NCBI GenBank assembly: GCA_947034885.2
Contig: OX344758.2
Coordinates: 24,145,067 to 24,209,066 of the forward strand
Direction of reading: 5' to 3'
Length of the DNA: 64,000 bases
Source of the DNA: Thuidium tamariscinum
Taxonomy: Eukaryota > Streptophyta > Bryopsida > Hypnales > Thuidiaceae
Below, piece after piece: positions 47,175-58,242 of this stretch; the stretch's first letter is position 1; each line of letters opens with the position of its first letter. The position numbers and the translations under genes were made by a program. The notes below the pieces were generated by a model, which was not told where the DNA came from, searched no databases, and saw only the letters and a program-made list of their open reading frames with translations.

Positions 47175-48205
47175 GCAAGGCAATGGCTCCCACCTCCACC
47201 TCCAACTGCCCCACACCCGCGGTCGCCCACAAGAGGTCGCCCCAAGACCCGAAGTCGCCCCAAAATGGCCCCAAAATGACTTTTTTTGAGCTTGGTTGAG
47301 GGAATGGCTCCCACCTCCACCCGCGGTCGCCCTAGACCCGCGTTCTCCTACCTTCGGTCGCCCCACACCCACGGTCGCCCACAAGAGGTCGCCCCAAGAC
47401 CCGAAGTCGCCCCAAAATGGCCCAAAATGGCCCCAAAATGACTTATTTTGAGCTTGGTTGAGGGAATGGCTCCCACCTCCACCCGCGGTCGCCCTAGACC
47501 CGCGTTCTCCTACTTTCGGTCGCCCCACACCCGCGGTCGCCCACAAGAGGTCGCCCCAAGACCCGAAGTAGCCCCAAAATGGCCCAAAATGGCCCCAAAA
47601 TGACTTTTTTTGAGCTTGGTTGAGGGAATGGCTCCCACCTCCACCCGCGGTCGCCCTAGACCCGCGTTCTCCTACCTTCGGTCGCCCCACACCCGTGGTC
47701 GCCCACAAGAGGTCGTCCCAAGACCCGAAGTCGCCCCAAAATGGCCCAAAATGGCCCCAAAATGACTTTTTTTGAGCTTGGTTGAGGGAATGGCTCCCAC
47801 CTCCACCCGCGGTCGCCCTAGACCCGCGTTCTCCTACTTTCGGTCGCCCCACACCCGCGGTCGCCCACAAGAGGTCGCCCCAAGACCCGAAGTAGCCCCA
47901 AAATGGCCCAAAATGGCCCCAAAATGACTTTTTTTGAGCTTGGTTGAGGGAATGGCTCCCACCTCCACCCGCGGTCGCCCTAGACCCGCGTTCTCCTACC
48001 TTCGGTCGCCCCACACCCGCGGTCGCCCACAAGAGGTCGCCCCAAGACCCGAAGTAGCCCCAAAATGGCCCAAAATGACCCCCAAATGACTTTTTTTGAA
48101 CTTGGTTGAGGGAATGGCTCCCACCTCCACCCGCGGTCGCCCTAGACCCGCATTCTCCTACCTTCAGTCGCCCCACACCCGCGGTCGCCCACAAGAGGTT
48201 GCCCT
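47175..48205 (-). repeat. 162 bp minisatellite in giant hAT copy 2, about 6.4 units
   Basis: GACTTTTTTTGA-type landmarks at 47278, 47440, 47602, 47764, 47926 and 48088, each exactly 162 bp apart. Units alternate in small variants (AAGTCGCCCC versus AAGTAGCCCC; TACCTTCGG versus TACTTTCGG), hinting at duplication two units at a time. The minus strand is open for 342 codons with a 54-residue repeat; likely a by-product of the unit length. Confidence 0.9.
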
Positions 48206-48639
48206 TGAGAAGTGGTCACGAAAGAAACATAGAGTATGGCATTTTTTTCAAAAATGGAGGGAAAGAAGAGTCTAGCTCATTGTGAGTACTTACACTTGCT
48301 TCAATTTCTGAATTGATTAATGTACCTTCTATGTTTGGTGACCTAAGAAAATGTTTATGTTTGAAATTAGACTTCAATGCCTAAATGGCTAAATGTCTAA
48401 TCTCATTTGCTAAATATCAAAGCTCTTCTCAAGATTTGTTTACTTTCGATTGTCTATAGTAAGGTTTTAATTTTTGTGTATCTAATTTAACCTATGAGTT
48501 CTTTCTACTGGATAATTGGAGTGATAAGGTCACAACTTTCATTGAGCATTCTGATTTTGCGGAAAGGGAAATTTATTATTGTATGAATGTTTATGTAAAT
48601 GGAATTGTAATTTTTAATGTATTGATAAATTAAATGGGG

Positions 48640-51480
48640 ACCAATCTACATTGATCTCTATTTATTATTTTGTATTTTGAAATCCAATACACTATGAGGA
48701 TGATTCATTGACATTTACATAAACTAAAAGGTGAAGTTATCATTTAAATCTCTTTCTTCTTATTTTAAAATCTTAAATTGAAGTAGTAAATAATACTTGA
48801 GTAGAATGATGCTTCAAGAATGGAAAATTTTAATGGATATCTTCTTATACAAATCTCAATCTATTATTTTGTATTCTAGAATTTATTTCATAAATGTTTT
48901 TTGCCACAACAACTCTTTGACATTTTTGTAAGTCAAAAAGCAAATGTTTTCATTTAAATATCTTTCCACTCATTTTTAAGAGTGAAATGAAGGTGGTGAA
49001 ATATTAAGATATGAGTATGGTGATACTTTGGAAATAGAGAACTCAAATGGGTAAATTGTTATTGAAATCTCTATCCACTATTTTGAGTTCTAACATCCAC
49101 TTGATAAATAATTTACCAAAAAGATGAGCCTTCAAATTAAAGTTGCATAAATCTAAAACAAGAGTTTCATTTTTTTAATCTCTTCCCTCTAATTTTAAAG
49201 ACAAAATTAAGGTTGTGTTTAAATAAAACATGAGTATCATGATGCTTGAAAAATGAAGAAATTCAAATGGGCTTATGGGCAAATTGTTATTGAAATCTTT
49301 ATCTACTATTTTGAGTTCTAAAATCTATTTGATAGAATAATCCACCATGAGGATAAGCCTTCAAAATAAAGTTGTATAAATAAAAAAGAGAAGTTTCACT
49401 TATATCTCTTCCCTCTAATTTTTAGGATAAAATCAAGGTGGTGCCTAAATAAGACATGACAATGATGATGGTTTGAAAATAGGAAAAATTGAAATAGGCA
49501 AGTTGTTATTAAAGTCTCCATCCCCTATTTTGAGTTCTAAAATTTGCTTGATAAATAATTTGCCATTAGGATGAGCCTTCAAATAACATTTGTAGAAATA
49601 AAAATTAAATTTTTTTAATTTAAAGTTCTTCCTTTTTATTTTTTATTTATTGTTGAAGGTGGAGATTGATAAATAGTACGCAAATATAATGATGCTTGAA
49701 AAATAGAGAATTTTAAATGGAGAAGATTGTTCACAAATATCCATGCATTCTTTTTTATTCTAAAATTCACTTAATAAATATTACATCATTAGCCTGACTT
49801 TAAGATTTGATTAGATGAAAAAGGAAAGTTTTCATCTGAATCTCTTCTTTTTAGTTTTTAAGCTTTTGGTGAAGGTAATGAAGAATACATGAATATGTTG
49901 ATGCTTGGAAAATAGAAAAATTCAAATGGAGAAGTTTTTAGTTACACAAAATTCTAATAATTATTTTGTATCCTATAATTCACTTTATAAATCTTGGGGG
50001 ATGCACTCTAGGAGAGGACACTTCCCGTTTTTTAATAACCTACATGTGGCGGAATATAGGGTACATTTAAATAATCTTAGGTAAAATTTATAAGAAATTT
50101 ACATATAAAATAGGGGACATTAAAAAGGCAAAGTGTTTTAAAAATAAAATAGGGATTATAATATGGCTGATTTTTCCGCTTTATGGTAAAATAGGAGCTC
50201 TTTTAATGTTGCCAAGTAATGATTACAAGTAATTGATAGCCCCCCTAAAAATACCCCACCACCGCACGTGGATCCTCCAAATATACAAGAAGTGTCCTCC
50301 CCGGGGATGCACTTTGTAATATATTAGGACATGACGTGCATTCAAGCCCTTATAAGATGGGGGCAATGTAGGTACATTTGGTGAATTAAAATAGACCTAT
50401 CTTTACCTAAATTTTTAAACTTAGGTAATTTCAATAACCCTATCTTTATTTTGAATTTTTCTTGGGTGCTAATTAATTATACACTATGTTCATTATACAT
50501 AAGAAAGACCTGCATTTTTTTTGCAAATAATTACAAAGAAAAAAGAATTTGTCATTAAAACTTTGACTAAACATGTGATACATGTAGAGGCTAGAGACTA
50601 GATAAGCAATACTTCCATTTTAAACAATTTCATTCAAACACATTCAAAGTGTGAGTACTCATAAGAGCACAACCATTAGTTGTCACCATTAGTTGTCACC
50701 CATTAGTTGTCACTCTCATTTACATGTAGAGCTCATGCTCTCATAGTATTTAGCTCATAGGATTCCTTATTTCAAACTTAGTATACTTCATAAAAGTTCA
50801 AATTTCTAGAGATCCTTTTTGGCTACCCTTATTTAGAAAAACAAATTTGATAAAGTTGTGTATTATTTTCTACCCTTCATTATTTATAATGATAATAGCT
50901 CATTTTAGTGATGCTAATTTATTTCTAAAAATTGTTTAAAATTTAGGCTAAGGGAATTAAAAGCACCTTTCATTTGATTGCATGCTATAATTAAATAAAC
51001 CAGGAGTGCCCCCCCTCCTGAGTTATAAATTTCACACAATTAGAATGACTATGAGATTTATATATAAACAAAAGAGAAGTTCTAAGTTAAAATAATCTCT
51101 TTCCTCTAGTTTTAAAATTTTTGGTGAAGGTGGTAAATTATACATAAATATAATGATGCTTGAAAAATAGAAAAATTGAAGTGATGAAGTTCTTATACAA
51201 ATATCCATTCATTATTTTGTATTTTGAAATCGAATTAGTTAATAATACAGTTTTAGAATGATTCTTTGACTTTTACATAAATTACAAGGAGAAGTTTTAA
51301 TTCAAATCTATTTCTTCTAATTTTTAAATTTAGGTGAAGATGCTAACTTGCTAAGAAATATAAGAATATAATGATGCTTGGAGATTAGAAAAAATCAAAT
51401 GGGGATGATTTAAAAAAAATCACAATCCATAATTTTATATTTCAAAATCTTTTTGATAAGTAATACATTAGTAGATTGTA
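48640..51480 (+). repeat. Degenerate tandem array of about 215 bp units in giant hAT copy 2
   Basis: Same array as in copy 1, unit by unit, so it was present before the two copies separated. Confidence 0.6.
50008..50304. mobile_element. 297 bp MULE-like MITE, present only in giant hAT copy 2
   Basis: Absent from copy 1, where the flanks are joined (near 28250). A 9 bp duplication GGATGCACT lies at 49999-50007 and 50305-50313. Imperfect inverted ends share GAGGACACTT. A 9 bp duplication suits Mutator-like elements. It inserted after the giant copies diverged. Confidence 0.75.
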
Positions 51481-51489
51481 ATCTTCTAA

Positions 51490-52745
51490 AGTTTCATTGT
51501 CTCTACAAGGGGGTAAAGTGGATTTTGTACAAGTTCCTATAATGTCAAATTTTTATGGAACTTTTTGAAACATTATTATAAGATAGAGAATCTTATTGGC
51601 TTTCTAGAAATGTAGTTTTATTTGAATTAGTGCCTAAAAGCAAGAGTCATATCACAATAAGCTTAGATCTAAATTATGTAGGTAAAAACAAATCCACAAA
51701 AATTAAATTTTTTTTCTTATAGATTGTAATTTTGTCTTCTTAGAACTTTGATTCATTTTATTTAGATTGGTGATGCAAAGATTATGAATCATTTTGTTTT
51801 GTGGGCAATAATAATAAGATTTTGAAATTGTTTGAGATAGGATTCATTTTTTACTTCAATTTTAATTTTAAAAAAAGCAGTTTTGTAGTATTAGCATTGA
51901 TTAATCAAACAATCTCACCATTGGGATTAGAATTTCTATTTCCACATTTCCACCTTAGAGCTATTATTTTTTTTCCTCTATGATGTACCTTCTACTTAAT
52001 AATTTAAAATAAAATGACAACCACATTATTTTTCCTACATTCTCAACTTAATTTTGAATGATATATTAAGTTAAGATCTAAAGTGAAAACTTTTTAAGTT
52101 AAGAAAATCAAATCTCTTAAGCTAAAGTAGACCAACCCATTTCCATTTGTAACTCTCTTCCACCAACTAGACTAGCCTATTTCCGTCACTCTAGTTTTGG
52201 CCCCATTTCTACCTCCCCCCCCAAATTCCCTTCATTCTATGACAAAATCAAGGATTTTATGACAAGTTGGAGTAATGTGTCACTATTTAAATAGAAAATA
52301 TCTAGTTGTTGATTAGGTGGTTATACAATGTTTATAAGTTGTTTATGATCCTAGCCTAAAGGCGGTTTTGTAATTTAGGATTGTCTACTTCAAAAATTCA
52401 TAGAAATTATGATTTTGATTGAAAAATTATAATTTCATTTGGGTTTGATTCAAGAAACATGTGCACACTTCAAATAAATATGTACCCCTCTTAGAATTGA
52501 CTCCAATATAGCTAGATTGCAAATAGGCATGTCTACCTTAGTTTGTCATTGTCTTCTAAAACATTTTTTTTTTACTTTGAATGCAATTATCTTGCAATCT
52601 ATGTGGTGAAAATTTTTGAAATTTTTTTCACATATTCTCATACTATAATATTACAAGATCCTACCATTATATATGAAAAAAATTTCATTTCTAATTTTTT
52701 TTGTTTTTTGTACTAAAAATGGCAGTTTTAAGTGTTTTTTTGACA
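51490..52745 (+). mobile_element. Old TTAA-family relic in giant hAT copy 2 (second, inverted)
   Basis: Counterpart of 29430-30712. Confidence 0.5.
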
Positions 52746-53568
52746 ATTGCAACAAAGAGGTCGCCCACCCGCGGTCGCCCCTTGACAAGAGGTCGCCCCT
52801 AGACCAGAGGTCGCCTACCGTGGTCGCCTCTTGATAAGAGGTCGCCCCCAAACCAGAGGTCGCCCACCCGAGGTCACCCCTCGACAAGAGGTCGCCCTCA
52901 AAATTGGACACGTGGTCGCCCTATCTTGAAGCGCAGTCGCCCCACCCGAAGTCGCCTACTTAAAGTTCCACGTCACTCTGAACAATCTGCCACGTATGCC
53001 AAATCCATTTACCGTAGGGTAAATTTTTTTTACCTTACTCGACGGGCTGCGACGGGGTAGCGACATGTTGTCACCTGCGACACGCGACGTTAGACGTCCT
53101 ACACGACACCAAACCCAAAAATATGTCTGACAAGAAAACCTTGATTAGAACCAAGACCGAAAATCGAAAACTACGCTAAGGGACAAAGTAAGAAAACCCG
53201 GATCCAGCCCACCTAGCGACCGAGACCGGATAGGCAATGAGTGGCTACCGAGCCTAGAGATCGTCGAGAACTCTCCCATGTGACCAGACTAGTTTAAACC
53301 TAACGGTCAGTAATTAATGCTGGGGGAAAAGTATAAGACCAGGAGGGCAGGGCCAGGTCCTGCCACTTTCTTGCATACAATTCGAGAAAGGGTCTTTCGG
53401 CAAGAGAGAGCGTATTTGGTCTATAGACAGAGAGAAGGGATAGAGAAGCTGTCAATCCGGTCTGGCGCAGAGTTGAGCGATTAGCACGAAACCAGTTGAG
53501 AGATTCTTGAGCGCATAAGGTTCAGTCAAGTTGGACTACGCCTAGATAGTGCAAGCGTAGAACGAGCG

Positions 53569-55663
53569 ATGGCGAGTGAGGTACAGGAGGGAGTGATTCT
53601 AGCCTTCCGGAATGTCAATCCGGTCGTGCCAACTGATGCACAAGATAAGCTGGAGATGGAGGAAGACCTCAGACAGATGGGCTGCGAGGGATTTATGGCG
53701 CGTCCCTAGAACCTGAAGGACGAGGCAATGGTGGAGGAATTGCTGGACAACTAGACCAACGAATGGAAGGAGACAGTCCGGGCGCTGCCAAGGGAGTGGA
53801 ATGCGGCTATGTGGCGCAAGGTGTACGCCTTTGAGCAAGGTGGAGATGTGACGGGCACCCGGACGGATAAATTCCACCAAGGTAAGTTCCGAAGGCCCAC
53901 CAACCCGAAGGATGGCTTCACGGTAGCAGAGTGCGTATCCGCTAGACACAAGAGGCTGCTACGGTTCATGATGGCCATCTTGAACCCGGATAGGCCAAGT
54001 AGGATTACGGTCACCGTAGCCAACACCATTTTTGGTGCGCTATCGGGAGACCGGAAGATAGATTGGGGTTTAGTCATGCGGGAGCAGATGGTCAAGATGG
54101 TGAATGGGATTGGGAAGTCAAAACCCTCTCCCATTTCACCATTCCTGTTTCACTTGTACCACTCGTTAGACCTCCTGAGGGAGAGAGAGAGAGGCTTACG
54201 AGGTAGGAGCAACCATGATAGAATATGAGATAGAGGATTCGGAGGCCGATAAGAACCCGGATGATGAGGTCTCGGAGGAAGAGGGTCAGGATGAGCAACA
54301 AGAGGAACTGTAGGAGAGGAAGGAAGAACTAGAGGTAGGAGAAGGTAGCTTGCCACTGGAAGCCCTTGTAGTGGCAAGAGAGACCCAAAGAGTGGATCCG
54401 GTCTGGGGACAGGATCCCTTGATGAGGATCATCTGGGACCTGGATGACTTTAGAAAGCACCACCTGGAGGAGAGGGGATTGCTGCAGGACATCAGTCGAG
54501 CCCTAGGCTCTATTCCACCCTCCAAAATCATGGAGGTGTTGGGAGAGTTGATTCGGGAGGCACATGAGAGCCGGGACAAGGAAGAAGTACTCCGGCTGAC
54601 GAACCAGGTCTCAGCCCTGAAGAGGGAGCTCCATCACACCCAGGAGGAGCTGGACGAAGAGAGACGCCTCACCACGCAGGCCTGGAACACTCTCGGAGAA
54701 ATCCGGGAGTTCATCACACATCCGGGCGAGGTTGTCAACAAGGCTATGCTATTTGACAAGAAGGTGTTGGAGGCAGGCAAGATGGTAGGTCCATAGATGC
54801 TCATAGCTCTGGTGGCCTACAACAAGAAGATGGAGGCAGCGCTGGAGAAGTGGCGAGCAGTCGTCACGGAAGTCCAGACTAGCTCTGCTCCAGTCCCAAG
54901 ACCGGAAGTGCAGAAGATGGAGGTGGAACACCCAAAGGAACAACCACCACCAGCTGCTGTTGAGATGGAGGCCGGCGCGTCCGAGCCAACGAAGGAAGAA
55001 GGGATCAAGTCTGAAGCCGTGGCGGAGGAACCCGTTCCACAAACCAGGATTGAAGAACCTAGGGTTTCTGAGCCCGAGAAGGCCAAGGAGGCGGAACCAG
55101 AGCCGATCGTGTTGCGGGAGATTATCCGGGGAACAACACCACCAAGGGAGAAGACCAAGTTCATCAACTTGCTGGACGATTCTCCAAGCAAGTCATCACC
55201 CACGGGCATCACGCAACCAAAGACCGGAGGGGAAGCAAAGGCAACGGTGCCGGTTCGCACCATACTGAAGACCGGATCTGGATCTCGGTCACCAAGCAAA
55301 GGACCAGTTCGGATTGCCGAGAAAGTGGGAGAGCAGACCCCGCAGAGCAAGGCAGTGCACCATCCGCCCATCACCGGGTTCAAGAAGAAGACCACGGAGA
55401 CGCCCACGGTGAAGTGGAAGGCCCGGGTTGAAGAGGAAGAGGATTCAGAAGAGGAAGATGAGGACTTGGAGGAGGAGACCGACTCCGGTGATGAGTCGGA
55501 CCAGTACTCGGACGCAGACCAAGCACTGGCGGAGACAAAGCAGACCAAGGCCAAGGCACGGGGTAAGACCAAGCTGAAACCCAAGCCAGTCAAGATGTAC
55601 CGGTCTCCGAAGAAGCAGCCAGCCCGGAAGGGTGCATCGCCTGTCAAGCGGGCGAGGAAGTAG
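53569..55663 (+). pseudogene. K3 gag-like ORF region (broken)
   Basis: Shows the K core (NPKDGFTVAEC, PSRITVTVANTIFGALSGDRK, ISPFLFHLYH), a coiled coil (about 54580-54700), a Pro/Glu-rich linker, an acidic stretch (EEEEDSEEEDEDLEEE) and a basic C-terminus KKQPARKGASPVKRARK. The tail is nearly the same as in K1. Fossil with several breaks. Confidence 0.65.
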
Positions 55664-56938
55664 GGAAGCATTAACACCAAGTAGATAGGAAGGCGGCTAA
55701 AGCAAGATATATTTAGGTTAGGAGTTTTTTTTGAACCTAGACCGGATTCGGATTTGTAGGATCTCATATCCTATTTTGTTGGTATTTTTGGAGTTTTGTA
55801 GAAGTCAACCCGCCCAAGTTGTAGAGGAATGTCACGTGGCATTCTTTGTGGCTGGTGTTGATTCCATTTACACTTTTAGGTTTGCTTGTAGTTTACTATT
55901 TAAACCCGGTTTGTAATTGAATCCGGGCGCACATTATGTTATCTTACTTTCACAAATTTTTGTGTTGCAAATACAAGTCAGAGCCTTTCTGATTCACTCT
56001 GGAGTGGACTATGTGCATGGGACCTTGTCAAAGTCTTATGGTGATGGTTAGGATTGCAACCTTGTGTGGATAAGTGTATGCCCGGATGTTCAGTTTATCC
56101 GGTCTCTGGACTTAAAGTGAATTCGGTTTTGATAGGGAATTTGTGCAGGATCTCACAGTGTTTTTTGGAACAGGTCTAGGGAGTACTCGATAGGGATAGA
56201 CACTTGTAGAGTCTGGGTTTGAGATCAGGAAGCACCCGGCCAAATGCCAACTGAATGGTGATCCGGTCTCTATAGAAGAAAGAAGGACTAGTAAGGAAAT
56301 TCAGCTCTCTTGCATAAGCTACCGCCCTTGTTCTACCAGAACTTAGACTAACTAGGTAATCTGTCGTTGTAGTCTTTGTTAGGATTAGGCAGGAGTGCTT
56401 GCGTGACCTGCTGGGCCGGATTAGTCTCGGTCCAGTTGTGAGGTATTCCGGTCTGGTTGTAGTAGTAGTTTCTTTTTCATTACAAGTGGAACTTCTGACA
56501 CTTTAAAACTTGAAGGGTAGGAGTAAGCTTCCTTCCTAAACACCCAAACAAGCAGACCCCTCTTCTTATCGAGGTAAAACTTACATTTGGTTACTAATCT
56601 AGGGACTCGACCAACTCCTAGTATCCGGTCTTTAGCCCCATATCTCGTAAGGATAAGTATGAAGGCGATAAATGTGCTGGTATAAATAAATATACAAGTC
56701 TCGCAAGTGAAAGGATTGATCTAGTATCAGGTCTAAGGTAAATTCTAGGAACCTTTGAGACCAGGACCGGATTAGTTTTTTGCTTGGGTTTTGTTGTGGT
56801 AACCACTAACGTATTACGGTCTTTCGTCAACTTTCGACCAAATCCTTTGGGAACGATACACGAGTCACTTTAAGGCTAATTTAGTACATTCTAACGCCTT
56901 AGAGAAGGAATTGTGCTTTCCTGTGCTACAACAAATAG

Positions 56939-57428
56939 GTAGACTAATTTGAATTGCAGTATTTTCTAATTACCTAGAATTTAGGAATTAAAGGAATTAC
57001 TCAATTAAATTAGCGCTATATAACCTTTAGTTTCCTTTTAACCAGGGTAGATTTAATTGATGAACAACGTGAGAATTACTATGGATTAGATGGAGAGCCG
57101 GGATGATTTCGATGGCGAGGTTGTGGGGGAATATTTACACATGATGATGTTTGATGACGGGATTATGGAGATTTACGCAAAGGAGGTAAACCGCTCCCAT
57201 TTGATTTTCATTCTTGTTGTTTTACTGTTAAGTTTCTTTTTACCGAATGCTTGAAATTAGAACTAGATACAAATTCAACCAATAAAATAGAATAGGATAA
57301 AATAGATTAGTTGAACTTTGACCATAACATTAGATTAGAAACACTAAAAAACGTGATTAAAGGAGTTCATTGCTTGGAAGGCTTTCTTTTAATACCCAAT
57401 TAGAAGGAAAACTCAATTAGACACAAGA
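56939..57428. other. AT-rich stretch between K3 and MITE copy 2
   Basis: Probably part of K2 upstream sequence. On the plus strand an ATG-led open stretch near 57090-57183 (MESRDDFDGE...) ends at GAGGTAAAC, resembling the small exon-like stretch at 11094. No gene is called. Confidence 0.3.
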
Positions 57429-57436
57429 CCCGTGTG

Positions 57437-57797
57437 CAGGGTTGTTTTGTCGAACATATTTTTGGGTTTGGGTGTCATGTACGACGTCCAACGTCACGTG
57501 TCACGGTGACAACTTGTTACGAAGGGCGTCCCACCTCGTCGCGAAAGTCCATTTTCAACAACTCAAAAAAATGAAAATCTTACTATTACTATGAACCTAA
57601 ATGAAGAATGTAATATGTATTCATAAAATTGAAACACTTAATTGAAACCCAACTTATATATGTCAAAATTTTAAATTTCTAATGATTTATTTTTAAGTCA
57701 ACTTGATTTTTAGTCAATAAGACGTCATGAGGGCTCTACTAGACGTTGCGTGACGTCTGTCTGTCACGATGTCGCAATGTCCGGCAGAACAACCTTG
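57437..57797 (+). mobile_element. 361 bp hAT MITE, copy 2
   Basis: CAGGGTTGTTTTGTCG...GCAGAACAACCTTG with a perfect 8 bp duplication CCCGTGTG (57429-57436, 57798-57805). Same length as copy 1, with few differences by eye. Confidence 0.92.
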
Positions 57798-58242
57798 CCC
57801 GTGTGATAAACTCCTAGCTCGAGGGTGGGGTTAGGAGCGCTCACATGGGGCGGAGTGGTTTATATACCAATCGGTACCCTGCGTTCCCGGTTCTCATCGG
57901 AACGGCGCGACGTTCCCGAGCCATTACGCTAGTTTCCGTAGGTCGGTGGCATAGACCCGTAGGTGCCGTCCATCCGGAACTAGTTTGGATCCGACCAATC
58001 CGCCTAGGATCTGTTCCGTCTCCTGGATGAATCCGTTCCGAACACCGTATAGATCCGTTCCGGACATTGAGGACATCCGGTCCGGAAACTACCCTTGGTC
58101 AATCCGGTTGGACGGATCTTGGGATGTAAAAGACTCTAAATGTCTTCCTTTCCCATATCTAAAATCTAAAATTTTTGAAAATTTGAACTATTCTATAAAC
58201 TATCTTCCTATTTCACTTACATGATATTTTCGGACTGTGACA

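Larger units (their letters stand above)
44134..53143 (+). mobile_element. Giant non-autonomous hAT element, copy 2 (9010 bp)
   Basis: Ends CAAGGTTTTCT...AGAAAACCTTG, flanked by a perfect 8 bp duplication ATTAGAAC (44126-44133, 53144-53151). Same internal order as copy 1; differences are sparse by eye. It is longer because of an expanded minisatellite, expanded GGCGACC and poly-T runs, and a 297 bp MULE-like insertion. Both terminal CAGGG/CCCTG have become CAAGG/CCTTG, a matched change at the two ends. Inserted in K3, so younger than K3. Confidence 0.88.
43553..56933 (+). mobile_element. K3: plus-strand LTR-type unit of the K family, interrupted by the giant hAT
   Basis: The right end ...CTGTGCTACAACA at 56933 matches K1. 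The likely left end is TGTGACAC at 43553. Flanks ACTAG (43548-43552) and AATAG (56934-56938) agree in four of five bases. Without the 9.0 kb hAT the unit is about 4.4 kb. Parts: upstream region, TATA-like AGTATAAGACC at about 53330, gag-like ORF region (53569-55663), and a 1.27 kb 3' region with the K1 blocks. Fossil with several breaks. The left boundary is less sure than the right. Confidence 0.6.
37328..58242 (-). mobile_element. K2: LTR-type unit of the K family, spread over 21 kb by nested insertions
   Basis: Minus strand. The presumed start TGTCACAGTCC is at 58242 and the end ...GTACGACA at 37328. The pentamer CGTTC flanks both (58243-58247, 37323-37327). TATATAAAC at about 57875 is a minus-strand TATA. 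Between the ends lie a foldback (39281-40012), K3 with the giant hAT inside (about 43553-56933) and MITE copy 2 (57437-57797). Without these about 6.4 kb remain, still longer than K1, and the 41530-43550 part may be another insertion. The ORF region (41345-38570) is split by the foldback. Fossil; older than K3 and the foldback. Confidence 0.5.

Noticed and set aside
47166-48194. 342-codon open frame with a 54-residue repeat (SHSLNQAQKKSFWGHFGPFWG-like) as a repeat protein gene
   Set aside because: It coincides exactly with a 162 bp minisatellite whose unit is a multiple of three; the copy 1 counterpart is shorter and offers no start context or promoter. More likely a by-product.
26023-48205. 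CRISPR-like regular repeats
   Set aside because: Regular 162 bp spacing reflects a minisatellite with no unique spacers, in a eukaryotic genome.
54817-55767. 316-codon ORF opposite the K3 coding region
   Set aside because: Same kind of shadow; no start context and no conservation with the other K units' opposite strands.
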